The notes under the pieces are model-generated. The model made no database searches. It was not told the DNA's origin and saw nothing but the letters and a program-made list of their open reading frames with translations. The translations under genes were made by a program, and so were the position numbers. Positions 16,032-25,095 of a DNA stretch of 64,000 bases are shown piece after piece. Position 1 is the stretch's first letter; each line of letters begins with the position of its first letter. The stretch comes from Aquihabitans sp. G128 (GTDB lineage: Bacteria > Actinomycetota > Acidimicrobiia > Acidimicrobiales > Iamiaceae): assembly GCF_019048865.1 (NCBI RefSeq), contig NZ_CP077604.1:1922001-1986000 (forward strand), in the 5' to 3' direction.

Positions 16032-18071
16032 GTGACCGACGCCCCATCGTTCCCGCACCTGGCGGCGCCCGGCGCCATCGGCCCGCTCGCCCTGCGCAAC
16101 CGCATGCTCCTGTGCCCGATGGGCGACAACCTGGCCGAGCCCGACGGGACCATCAGCGAGCGCCAGCTGGCCTACTACGAGGCCCGCTCGGCGGGCGGGG
16201 CCGCCCTGCTGATGGTGGGCAGCGCCGCCATCGCCTACCCCGACGGCGCCACCGCGGCCGAGCAGACGGCCCTGTCCCACGACGACCAGCTGCCCGGCCT
16301 CCGTGCCCTCACCGAGCGGGTGCACGCCCACGGCGCAGCCATCGCGGCCCAACTCGTGCACAACGGGCCCAACGCCGTGCTCGACATCGCCCGGGGCCGC
16401 CCGCTGCTGGTCCCGTCCATCCCGCCTCGGCTCCGCATGGACCAGCTGTCGGGCATGGTCACGCCCGACGAGCTGACCGCCATGACCGAGCCCTTCACGC
16501 GCCCCGGCGCGGGCATCAGCTACCAGGTGGCCACCGAGGAGGACCTCGCCGAGCTCGTCGACCGCTACGCCGAAGCGGCCGCTCGAGCCGAGGCGGCGGG
16601 CTTCGACGGCGTGGAGGTCCACGCCGGCCACGGCTACGTCATCGACGCCTTCCTCTCGCCGCTCACCAACCAGCGGACCGACCGGTGGGGCGGCTCGGTC
16701 GAGGGTCGGGCCCGGCTGCTCATCGAGGTGCTCCGCGCCGTCCGCCGGCGGGTCGGCTCCGGCTTCGCGGTGTGGATCCGGCTCAACGCCCGCGAGGTCG
16801 GCAAGGACGGCGGGGAGACGCTCGCCGACGCGCTGGAGGTCGCCGCCCTCGCGGAGGCGGCGGGGGCCCAGGCCATCCACGTCACCGCTTACGCCGACCC
16901 CGGTCGGGCCACGGGCATCACCGCCGCCCACACCCCCGCCGTGCCCGGGGCGCGCGTGGCCGACGCCGCCGCCGTGAAGGCGGCGGTCGGGGTGCCGGTC
17001 ATCACCTTCGGCCGCTTGGAGCCCGCCGCCGCTGAGGCCGTGCTCGCCGCCGGATCGGCCGACTTCGTGGCCTTCGGACGCAAGCTCATCGCCGGGCCCG
17101 ATCTGCCCGAGGCGGTCTTGGCCGGCCGGCCCGAGGCGGCCCGCCCCTGCGCCTACCAGTACCGCTGCATCGGCAACATCTTCCTCCACCGCCCGCTGGC
17201 CTGCGCGGTCTCGCCCGACACCGCCGACGAGGTGGCGCTCCGCCCCGGCGCAGCCAGGCCCGCCCAGCACGTGCTGGTGGTGGGCGGCGGGCCGGTGGGC
17301 CTCGAGGTGGCGCACCGCCTGGCTGCCAACGGGCACCGCGCCACCCTGTGGGAGGCAGCGGACCAGCTGGGCGGCCTGCTGGTGCTGGCGGGCGAGGTCG
17401 ACCCCGCACTGGCCCCACTCTGCGCCTGGCTGGCCGCCGAGGCCGAGCGGGCGGGCGTCGCCGTCGAGCTGGGTCGCACCGCCACCGTCGACGCCATCGC
17501 CGCGCTGGGCCCGGATCGGGTGGTGCTGGCCACCGGGGCCGCGTGGGCGCCGCCGGACCCGCCGGACGCCACGGTGCCCGTCCTCACGCCGGACGACCTG
17601 CTGGCCGGACCGGGCGAGCTCGGGGCGCTGCCCGACGGCACCGTCGTGGTGGGCTCGGGCAAGGTCGCGGCGTCGCTGGCTGCGGCGGCGGCCCGGGTGG
17701 GGTCGGGGACCACGCTGCTGGCGCCGGAGGCCGTGATCGCGCCCGAGCTGGGCCTGCCCGGCCGCTTCCGGCTGGTGCACGACCTCGGCGAGGCGGGCGT
17801 CGACGTGTGCCCCGGCACCGCGGTCGAGGCCTTCTCCGGCGCCGCCGTCCGCCTGGCCGACGGCTCCGAGCGACCGGCCACCACGATCCTCTGGGCCGTC
17901 GAGCGGGTGCCCCGCACCGCGCTGGCCGAAGGCCTGCGGGCCGCTGGCCTCGACGTCGAGGTGCTGGGCGACGCCACCGGCGCCTACGGCCTCGAGGCGG
18001 GGCTCGCGGCGGCCGCACGGTTCGCCGCGAGGGTGGGACGGGCGGCGGAGCCCGCGGGCGTCGCCGGCTGA
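16032..18071 (+). CDS. OYE-family NAD(P)H:flavin oxidoreductase / 2,4-dienoyl-CoA reductase-like
   Basis: Large flavoenzyme of 679 residues with the FadH layout: an N-terminal FMN TIM barrel (LRNRMLLCPMGDNLAEPDG, VHAGHGYVIDAFLSPLTN, RTDRWGGS) followed by an FAD/NAD(P)H-binding half (HVLVVGGGPVGLEVAHRLA, VVLATGAAW). Such enzymes reduce enoyl or dienoyl CoA esters. The iron-sulfur segment between the halves is incomplete: Cys373, Cys379 and Cys391 are present with C-x2-X-x2-C-x11-C spacing, but the second ligand is Gln376. The GTG at 16032 lies 6 nt after TACCGT, a leaderless promoter. A class A operator is 33 nt upstream, placing it in the catabolic regulon. Confidence 0.85.
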   Translation: MTDAPSFPHLAAPGAIGPLALRNRMLLCPMGDNLAEPDGTISERQLAYYEARSAGGAALLMVGSAAIAYPDGATAAEQTALSHDDQLPGLRALTERVHAHGAAIAAQLVHNGPNAVLDIARGRPLLVPSIPPRLRMDQLSGMVTPDELTAMTEPFTRPGAGISYQVATEEDLAELVDRYAEAAARAEAAGFDGVEVHAGHGYVIDAFLSPLTNQRTDRWGGSVEGRARLLIEVLRAVRRRVGSGFAVWIRLNAREVGKDGGETLADALEVAALAEAAGAQAIHVTAYADPGRATGITAAHTPAVPGARVADAAAVKAAVGVPVITFGRLEPAAAEAVLAAGSADFVAFGRKLIAGPDLPEAVLAGRPEAARPCAYQYRCIGNIFLHRPLACAVSPDTADEVALRPGAARPAQHVLVVGGGPVGLEVAHRLAANGHRATLWEAADQLGGLLVLAGEVDPALAPLCAWLAAEAERAGVAVELGRTATVDAIAALGPDRVVLATGAAWAPPDPPDATVPVLTPDDLLAGPGELGALPDGTVVVGSGKVAASLAAAAARVGSGTTLLAPEAVIAPELGLPGRFRLVHDLGEAGVDVCPGTAVEAFSGAAVRLADGSERPATTILWAVERVPRTALAEGLRAAGLDVEVLGDATGAYGLEAGLAAAARFAARVGRAAEPAGVAG

Positions 18072-18091
18072 CGGCGTGGCACCATCGACCG

Positions 18092-18823
18092 GTGCCTGGA
18101 CCGCAGCCGCCCGCCGTCTACCGGCGGCGAAGGCTCGCCGTGGTCGCCGCATCGGTGCTGGTCCTGGCCGTGCTGGTCGCCGCCGCCGCCCGCTGGAGCG
18201 ACCACGGGGATGGCGACGGCACGGCGTCCCGGTCGCCGTCGACCACCACCGCCACCGAGGCGACCACCACCACCCGGGCGGCCGCCACCACCAGCACCAC
18301 CCGTCCGACCGGGCGGTTCGACCGGGCATCCGGCGGCACGCCGGTGGTCGGCACCGGGACGCTGTACCGGTACGCGGTCGAGGTCGAGGAGGGCACCGGG
18401 GTCGACGTCGACGACTTCGCCCGGGCCGTGGACGCCACCCTCGACGACCGGCGCGGCTGGACCACGGCCGACGGCATCAGCCTCCAACGGGTCTCCGACG
18501 CCACCGCCCAGTTCACCGTGCGGCTGGCCACGCCGGCCACGACGGACCTGCTGTGCGCACCGCTGACCACCGAGGGCCAGGTGTCCTGCGGCCACAACGA
18601 CTCGGCGGTGATCAACCTCACCCGCTGGCTCGACGGCGCGGCCCCCTCCAAGCTGTCGGTGGCCGACTACCGCCACTACGTGGTCACCCACGAGTTCGGC
18701 CACCTCATCGGCCACCGCCACGAGACCTGTCCCGGTCCTGGCCAGCGGGCCACCACGATGATGCAGCAGAGCTACGACATCGGGGCCTGCACGCCGAACC
18801 CCTGGCCGGCGCCCGACGCCTGA
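18092..18823 (+). CDS. Membrane-anchored DUF3152 protein with a metzincin-type zinc motif
   Basis: Predicted extracytoplasmic protein of 243 residues. One N-terminal membrane segment follows the Arg cluster YRRRR (about residues 15-34, LAVVAASVLVLAVLVAAAA). A Thr-rich linker (about 40-75) precedes a DUF3152-type domain with GTGTLYRYAVEVEEG and, near the end, HEFGHLIGHRH (residues 200-210), which is exactly HExxHxxGxxH, the zinc motif of metzincin proteases. Four Cys could form two disulfides. It is probably a surface metallopeptidase; the family has little experimental work. The GTG at 18092 is chosen for the membrane-anchor start. It is convergent with the small membrane gene, 1 nt apart. 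Confidence 0.78.
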   Translation: MPGPQPPAVYRRRRLAVVAASVLVLAVLVAAAARWSDHGDGDGTASRSPSTTTATEATTTTRAAATTSTTRPTGRFDRASGGTPVVGTGTLYRYAVEVEEGTGVDVDDFARAVDATLDDRRGWTTADGISLQRVSDATAQFTVRLATPATTDLLCAPLTTEGQVSCGHNDSAVINLTRWLDGAAPSKLSVADYRHYVVTHEFGHLIGHRHETCPGPGQRATTMMQQSYDIGACTPNPWPAPDA

Positions 18824-18824
18824 G

Positions 18825-19013
18825 TCAGCCGCCCGGCTCGGTGGTCGTGGTGGCGGGCGGGTCGGTGGCCACCTGGTGGGCCTCCACGCCGCGGTCGCGC
18901 AGCGGCACGTCCTCGTCGACGAAGGGCGAGCCGGCGATGGCGAAGCCCACGAGCAGGGCGAACGGGATGGCGACGAGCCACACCAGCGCCACGGGGCGTC
19001 GGAAGCGCCTCAC
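18825..19013 (-). CDS. Small single-span membrane protein
   Basis: A 62-residue protein with Arg residues at the start (VRRFRRP), one membrane helix (VALVWLVAIPFALLVGFAIA) and a short acidic outer segment ending in a Thr-rich tail (PPATTTTEPGG). No family is recognised. Its GTG overlaps the stop of the LPRTG gene in a GTGA arrangement, so it is translated from the same message and may serve the sorted surface protein or the nearby glycan genes. Confidence 0.6.
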   Translation of the reverse strand: MRRFRRPVALVWLVAIPFALLVGFAIAGSPFVDEDVPLRDRGVEAHQVATDPPATTTTEPGG

Positions 19014-19330
19014 GGCTGCGCCGCCCGCTGCGTCCGGCTGGTGAACACCCAGAACGCGCCGGCGCCCACCAGGGCCACGCCGAGCAGCGCGAGCGGCACC
19101 AGGTTCGAGCCGGTCCGGGGCAGCGGCGCGCCGTTGGCGCCGTTCGCGCCGTTGCCGGCGTTGGCGCCGGCGCCTTCGACCGCCCCGCCGTCGCCGAAGC
19201 CCTGGTTCTGGTCGGTCCCCTGCACCGCGCCGTTGTCGGTGGTGGGCGGGTACTGCTGGGCCGAGGCCACCGTGGCCACGCCCAGCGAGGCGAAGGCCGC
19301 GAGGGCCAGCATCGCCAAGATCCTTCTCAT
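19010..19330 (-). CDS. LPxTG-type (LPRTG) sortase-anchored small surface protein
   Basis: A 106-residue secreted protein. Signal peptide: MRRILAMLALAAFASLGVATVASA with cleavage probably after ASA. A short low-complexity domain rich in Gly, Asn and Ala follows (EGAGANAGNGANGANGA). The end is a complete cell-wall sorting signal: LPRTG at residues 70-74, a hydrophobic helix (LVPLALLGVALVGAGAFWVF) and a positive tail (RTQRAAQ). Sortase would cleave between Thr and Gly and attach the protein to the wall. The domain is too small for an enzyme, so it may be a spacer or matrix peptide. No sortase gene lies in this window. Confidence 0.75.
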   Translation of the reverse strand: MRRILAMLALAAFASLGVATVASAQQYPPTTDNGAVQGTDQNQGFGDGGAVEGAGANAGNGANGANGAPLPRTGSNLVPLALLGVALVGAGAFWVFTSRTQRAAQP

Positions 19331-19416
19331 GCGGGTCTCCCTGTTGCTCGCTCCCCCGAGGGTTCGACGGCTCAGGGCGGCGGACCTGCCTGCACGGCTG
19401 ACGCCGCAGCAGGCGC

Positions 19417-21866
19417 TCAGCCGGAACCGGACCGGCGCTCCACGTCGACCACCACCTCCCAGGGCCCGACCGAGGCCGGGCGCCGCTGGGTGACCGATCG
19501 GTCGGTCCGTGACGTGGTCGGCGCCAGCCCGGCGTCGGCATCGAGCGAGCGGACGGCCTCGACCCGGCCGCCGCCGTCGGTGTCCAGGGCCCACGTCACG
19601 CGGTCGGGCCGGACCATGACCTGCGGCAGGTACCGGAAGCGGTAGGTCCCCGACGTGAGGTCGGTCGTGCCGGCGAGCTGCAGGGTGATCGTCCGCGTGG
19701 CGCCCGGCGCGAGGTCGAGGAACGCGCTCGCCACCTGGTAGCCCGCCTCGCGGTCGCGCCGGAGGGGGAGGCCCACCCCGTCGACCTCCGCCGACACGAG
19801 CTCCTGCGACGAGAAGAAGGAGACGTACGAGCGGTTGGTCCCGGCGGGCTGGCCCACCAGGTTGCCGATGACGTACGACGGGAAGCCGCCGGTGGGCGCA
19901 TCGTTGTGCAGGGCCACCTCCACCGTCGTCCTCGTCCGCCCGGTCCGCGCGTCGAGGCGGACGTGGGCGCGGACGGTGCGCTGGAGGAAGGCCTCGATCT
20001 TGTTGCCGCTGGCGTTCTGCGTCGTCACGCCGAAGCGGTCGCCGCCGGCGACCGGCGGCAACCCGTCATCGGCCCCGATGCGCTCGACGAAGGCCTGGGC
20101 CTCGGGGTCGCGGAACCACAGCGCCAGGTTCCCGCGCGCGATGGCCGGCCCGAGGGCGGCAGCCACCTCTGCGGGTCGGCCGGCCCGACCGGTCGTGAGC
20201 TGGTCGAACGCGGCCTGGGCGACGTCGCCCAGCAGGTCCGAGCGGGCGTCCTGGTCGCCGAAGGCCGAGTACTGCCCGGCCAACAGGAACGGCGCGGCGT
20301 TCTCGGCGTCCAGCGCCATCGGGAGGCCGTCGACGTGGACCGGGCCGGTCAGCTGGAGCAGGCCGGCGATGGCGTACGGATCGAGGCGGATCACCCCGTC
20401 GACCGGGACCCCGCCCGACTGGGGGAACAGCTCGGCCATGGCCTGCGCCACCGAGGGGAAGTCCGGCGAGAGCGTCAGGTTGGCCCACGTGTGCGCCGGG
20501 TCGAACGGCCCGTAGCGGGCCACGTAGTCGGCCGGCCCGCTGAGGTGCTTGGTGGCCGGGTCGCCCGCTCGGTCGAGCTCGTCGTCGCGTCCGACCCGCA
20601 CCAGGTCCAGGCGGCCCTCGTCGGCCACCAGCACGCCGTAGTTGCCCATGAAGCCACCCGAGGCACGGGCCTCCGACGGGGTCACGAAGGCCACCAGGTA
20701 GGTGCGCTTGCCCTCGCCGCCCAGCAGCATCGGCGCCACCGCCGCCGCCTGGCTGGCCGTGCGCGCGCTGGCCGCCGCGTGCGCTGCGGTCGCCCGGAAG
20801 TGCGTGAGCTGGTGGGCCACCGGGGTCGTCAGCCACGGCGACCCGACCTCGGCGGCCTCCCGCCGGAGCCGCCCGACCTCGCGGTCGAGGCCGGCGAGGA
20901 CGGGCGCGTAGGACGCAACGACGTCGGGATCGACCCGTCCGTCCACCAGCCGCAGGCGGTCGACGTCGACGTCGACCGTGCCCTGCAGGGCCAACGCCGA
21001 GCCTCGGCCGCCGAGGCGGGCCAGGGCATCGAGCGTCCGCACGTGCTGGGCGACCACGGGCAGCTGGCGAGCCGGCGCCGACCACCACGCGCTGGTGGAC
21101 GACCGCGCCCGGGAGAAGGCGATCGTCGACGATCGGAACGCCCGGCCCGCGGCGGCCACGTCACCCCGCTGGGCGGCTTCCACGCCGATGGTGGCCTGGT
21201 GCTCGGCGACCTCGAGCTGCGACCGGGCCCGCAAGGTGGCCGCCCCGGCCGTGGCGACCCCGATCAGGAGGAGCACGCCCAGGGCGAGGCCGACGGAGCG
21301 AGCCGGTCGACGTAGCACGGGCGGCAGCCGGCGCGCCGACCGCCGCTGCGGGCAGCGTGGCCAGGGCGGCCAGCGCGCTCGCCGCTCCGAACGGGCCCAG
21401 GCCCGGCAGGCGGAGGGCGGCCTGGACCAGCACGAGGGCGGCCAACCCGGCGCCGGTGGGCTCGACGCCGCCCCTGCCGTGCAGCACGAGGACCCCGACC
21501 ACCACCGCCGCACCGGCGACCTGCACCGCCGGGCTGCCGCCTGCGGCTGCCAGCACGGCGCCGCCGAGCAGGAGGGGCGGCCACGTGGCTTGGGCCCCGA
21601 GGAGGACCACGGTGGCGGCGAACGCGGCGGTCAGGAGGACGTCTGCGCTCCGGGTGCCGACCGGCTGGCAGCGGGCGACGGCGCCCCCGATCCCCCCCTG
21701 CCGCGACCAGGGCCCAGACCGCCGGGGGCACGCGCCGGAGGATCCGGCGGGTGCGACGGCGGGTGCGGGCCGCCAGGTGGTCCGGGCGGCGGAGGTGCGG
21801 CGACGTGGGAGTTCCGATGGTTTGCAGGATTCTCCTCGCCGGTGGAGAACTCCTGGTGCAACACAC
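19417..21866 (-). CDS. DUF4012 membrane protein, reading frame broken twice
   Basis: DUF4012 proteins are large membrane-anchored proteins often coded among actinobacterial polysaccharide genes; function unknown. The main part (19417 to about 21320, roughly 630 residues) has a membrane helix (SVGLALGVLLLIGVATAGAA), a helical region, then KRTYLVAFVTPSEARASGGFMG, typical of DUF4012. Upstream, a hydrophobic stretch in another frame (21350-21690, with ATVVLLGAQATWPPLLLGG) and a third segment (RILRRVPPAVWALVAAG) look like its N-terminal multi-helix domain. The first break is at seven C (21692-21698); with six the frames join as WALVAAGGIGGAVARC. The second lies somewhere in 21300-21345. The true start is uncertain; the GTG at 21866 is the furthest candidate. 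Confidence 0.65.
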
Positions 21867-21967
21867 GGGCGATCACCACCTCACGCCGACCGGCGTGCAT
21901 CGCACCCACTCCCGCTGTGCACAACGGTTCCGGCGCTTCGGCGCCCATCGCACACGAGGGGGGGAAC

Positions 21968-22750
21968 GTGCCTGGTCACGCCCACCATGGCTGGAGGCCG
22001 CGGGGCTCCTACTCCGCTGGCCCTGTGAAGCGAACGTTCGACCTGGTCGGTGCCGCGCTGCTGAGCGTGCTCACCCTCCCGATCGTGGTGGTCCTCGCCC
22101 TCGTGTCCGCCATGGCGTTCCGCGCCTGGCCGTTCTTCGTGCAGGAGCGCATCGGGCGGGGCGGATCCAGCTTCCGGTTCATCAAGATCCGGTCGCTGCC
22201 CACGAGCACCCCCCGGTACGCCGACAAGTTCGCCCTCGACGGCCACACCGGCAGCCGGTGGGGGACGCTGTTGCGCCACACCCACCTCGACGAGCTCCCC
22301 CAGCTCTGGCTGGTGGTCGCCGGGCGCATGAGCCTGGTGGGCCCGCGACCGGAGATGGCTGCGGTCGCCGCCGCCTTCGACCCGGCCTTCGTCGCCGCCC
22401 GCACGTCGGTGCGCCCCGGCTGCACCGGCCCGTGGCAGGTCAGCACGTCCTACGACAAGCTCATCGGCCAGGACACCCGCTTCGACCTGCTCTACCTCGA
22501 CGAGGCCAGCCTCCGCCTCGACCTGCGGGTCCTCTGGTGGACCGTCGCCCAGCTCCTCGGCCACCAGGCCATCAGCTACGAGCGGCTCTGCCTCACGGTC
22601 GGTGACCCGGTGATGGTCCTCGTCGGCGGACGCCTGGTGGACCTGCGGGCCTCCAGCGGCGCCTCGAGCGGCATCGGCACCCGGGTCGGCCCGCACCTCT
22701 CGCTCATCGATGCCCGCCACGGCCACGCCGCCGGGACGGCTCTCGACTGA
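21968..22750 (+). CDS. Undecaprenyl-phosphate sugar phosphotransferase (WcaJ/RfbP C-terminal type)
   Basis: Starts polysaccharide repeat units by moving a sugar phosphate from a nucleotide sugar to the lipid carrier. About 260 residues; only the catalytic domain is present, without the usual N-terminal membrane region. One membrane hairpin (FDLVGAALLSVLTLPIVVVLALVSAMAF) precedes the catalytic signatures FFVQERIGRGGSSFRFIKIRSLP and LDELPQLWLVVAGRMSLVGPRPEM. The GTG at 21968 is chosen for its strong GAGGGGGGG 3 nt upstream; VKRTFDLVG at 22025 is the alternative and matches the usual start of the family. It is divergent from the DUF4012 gene and leads two GT4 genes and an acyltransferase. Confidence 0.85.
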   Translation: MPGHAHHGWRPRGSYSAGPVKRTFDLVGAALLSVLTLPIVVVLALVSAMAFRAWPFFVQERIGRGGSSFRFIKIRSLPTSTPRYADKFALDGHTGSRWGTLLRHTHLDELPQLWLVVAGRMSLVGPRPEMAAVAAAFDPAFVAARTSVRPGCTGPWQVSTSYDKLIGQDTRFDLLYLDEASLRLDLRVLWWTVAQLLGHQAISYERLCLTVGDPVMVLVGGRLVDLRASSGASSGIGTRVGPHLSLIDARHGHAAGTALD

Positions 22751-22767
22751 AGGCACCGCACCACCCC

Positions 22768-23922
22768 ATGCACCACTCCGTCGCCGCTCCCCACGCTCCC
22801 GCCGCTCCGCCGGCCGCCCCCCGACCCGGCGCGCCCCGAGCCGTGCTCGACGCACGCTGGTGGGACGTCGGCGGCACGGGGTCGTTCACCCGCAGCCTGT
22901 TCCGCGGGCTGGCGGAGGTCGAGCCCGGCGACGGCTGGACCGTGTGGGGCCCGTCGCACGTGCCGGTCGCGGACTGGCGGGGCGCCCGCCTCGCCCCCAC
23001 CGGCATCGGCCCCGCCCGCTGGTTCGGCCAGCGCGAGGCGTTCCGGGTGCCCGACGCCGCCGTGGTCGTCCACCCCCACCAGACCCGCCCGGCCCACGCC
23101 CGACCGGCCGCGAGCTGCGTGCTGGACCTCATCCAGCTCCAGCACCCCAACCGAGCCGTCCGCCAGGCAATGCGGGCCCGCCTCGCCCTCACCGTCCGCC
23201 GGGCCGAGGTGCTCCTGACGATCGCCCCCTCGGTGCGGGACCAGCTGGTCGCCGAGCTCGGCGCCGACGCCGAGCAGGTCCACGTCCTGCACCTCCCCGT
23301 CGACCGCACCGCGGCCGCTGCGGTCGAAGCCCGACGAGCGGCGATGCGGCTCGAAGGGCGGCGCGCCCCGGCACGGGCGCTGGTGGCCATCGGCCACTTC
23401 GCGCCGCACAAGAACCACCGCCGCCTCATCGAGGCCTTCGCCGCCAGCCGCTTCGCCGCCGCCGACGGCCGGCTCCACCTGGTGGGCGGCGATCCCGCCG
23501 AGCTGGGCATCGCCCCGGCCGACCTCCACCCCGGCGTGCGGCTGCTCGGTCGCCTCGACGCAGACCAGCTCGTCGACGAGCTCGCCGGTGCCCTGGCCGT
23601 GGTGCAGCCCTCCCTCGCCGAGGGCTACGGCCTGCCGGTGGCCGAGGCGCTCGCCGCCGGGGTGCCCGTGCTCAGCAGCCCGATCCCCGCCGTGTCCGAG
23701 CTGGGCCCGGCGGGCGTGCCGACGTTCGACCCGCGCTCGGTCCGCGCCATCACGTCGGCCATCGACGAGACGGTGGCGCTGGTCGACGCCGAGCGCTACT
23801 GGCTCCAGGTCGACCGCCCCGCCTGGCTCGCCGGCCAGCCGTCGGACGCCGACCTGGCCCACCAGGTCCTCACGGCCATCGCCCCGGTGCGGGCCGAGGC
23901 TGAAGGCCGGTGCGGGCGGTGA
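22768..23922 (+). CDS. Glycosyltransferase family 4
   Basis: Retaining GT-B glycosyltransferase of 384 residues, probably adding a sugar to the growing repeat unit on the cytoplasmic side. The acceptor-binding start has LDARWWDVGGTGSFTRSLF. The donor-binding half has LVAIGHFAPHKNHRRLIEAF, RLLGRLDADQL, and the nucleotide-sugar motif PSLAEGYGLPVAEALAAGVPVL, an EGYGLPxxE form of the GT4 E-x7-E signature. It lies 17 nt after the sugar phosphotransferase gene, and its stop overlaps the next GTG, so the operon is tightly packed. The sugar specificity cannot be read. Confidence 0.87.
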   Translation: MHHSVAAPHAPAAPPAAPRPGAPRAVLDARWWDVGGTGSFTRSLFRGLAEVEPGDGWTVWGPSHVPVADWRGARLAPTGIGPARWFGQREAFRVPDAAVVVHPHQTRPAHARPAASCVLDLIQLQHPNRAVRQAMRARLALTVRRAEVLLTIAPSVRDQLVAELGADAEQVHVLHLPVDRTAAAAVEARRAAMRLEGRRAPARALVAIGHFAPHKNHRRLIEAFAASRFAAADGRLHLVGGDPAELGIAPADLHPGVRLLGRLDADQLVDELAGALAVVQPSLAEGYGLPVAEALAAGVPVLSSPIPAVSELGPAGVPTFDPRSVRAITSAIDETVALVDAERYWLQVDRPAWLAGQPSDADLAHQVLTAIAPVRAEAEGRCGR

Positions 23923-25095
23923 GCGTCGCCGTCGTCCACGACCACCTCGTGCAGCGCGGCGGTGCCGAGCGGCTCCTCCTCTCGATGCTGCGGGCGTTCC
24001 CGGGAGCGCCGCTCCACACCAGCGTGTACGACGCCGCTGCCACCCACCCCGCACTCTCCGAGCACCCGGTGGCCACCCGGCCCATCGATCGGGTGGCGTT
24101 CTGCCGCCACCACCACCGCCTGGTCGCCCCGCTGCTGGCGCCGACCTTCTCCCGCCTCCGCCTCGACGAGGACCTGGTGTTCTGCAGCTCCGCCGGCTGG
24201 TCCCACGGGACCACCGCCACCCGGGGCCGCAAGCTCGTCTACTTCCACGCCCCCGCCCGCTGGCTCTACGCGCGACCAGTTCCTCGGCTCCGCCGGTCCC
24301 CTGGTGCGCCTCGCCGCCGGGGCCACCCGGCGGCCGCTGCTCGCGTGGGACCGGCGCGCCGTGGCCGGCATCGACGGCTTCATCGCCAACTCGACCGAGA
24401 CGGCGTCCCGCCTGCGCGAGGCCTACGGCGTCGAGGCCCCCGTCGTGCCCCCTCCGGTGCTCGTCGACCCCCACGGCGTCCAGGAACCGGTGCCCGGCGT
24501 CGACCCCGGGTTCGCCCTGGTGGTCGCCCGGCTCATCGCCTACAAGCACGTCGACGTCGTGGTCGAGGCGTTCGCCCGTCGCCCGCACGACCGGCTCGTG
24601 GTGGTCGGCGACGGCCCCGAGGCCGACCGCATCCGCGCCCTCGCCGGTCCCGGGACGACCATCCTCGGGATGGTCGACGAGCCGCAGCTGCGCTGGCTCT
24701 ACGCCCACGCTCGCGTCCTGGTCAGCGCCGCCTACGAGGACTTCGGCATGACCCCCGCCGAGGCCGGCGCCTTCGGCTGCCCCGTGGCCGTGCTGCGCCA
24801 CGGCGGCCACCTCGACACCGTGGTCGAGGGCGCGTCCGGCACGTTCTTCGACACCCTCGAGCCCGGGGCCGTGAGCGAGGCCGTCGACCGCGTCGACGCT
24901 GCCGCCTGGTCCACCGAGGCGCTCCAGGCCCACGCCGCCACGTTCAACGAGGCGGCGTTCACCGATCGGCTGCGCTCGCTCGCCGCCGACCTCGTCGGGA
25001 CCGACGCCCTCGGGCCCGGCCCCGACCCGTTGCACCAACCCGGGGCGGTGGCCATCGGCCCCCTCCCCCGCCGCGCCCCCCGAGGGAGCTCCCCC
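23919..25095 (+). CDS. Glycosyltransferase family 4 (frameshifted in this sequence)
   Basis: Second GT4 enzyme of the operon. It begins VSVAVVHDHLVQRGGAERLL and continues to FHAPARWLYAR; at about 24270 the frame changes and the rest (DQFLGSAGPLVRLAAG, ALVVARLIAYKHVDVVVEAF, YEDFGMTPAEAGAFGCPVAV) is read one frame on. The break is at a GC dinucleotide repeat (GCGCG), so loss or gain there would restore one protein of about 390 residues. The GTG at 23919 overlaps the previous stop (GTGA). There is no stop codon between this gene and the acyltransferase start at 25096, so they form one open frame; fusion or a lost stop are both possible. Confidence 0.72.

Noticed and set aside
22028..22037. CGAACGTTCG palindrome
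   Set aside because: It is inside the first codons of the sugar phosphotransferase and lacks the 4-nt spacer of a LexA box and the flanks of class B sites; probably chance.
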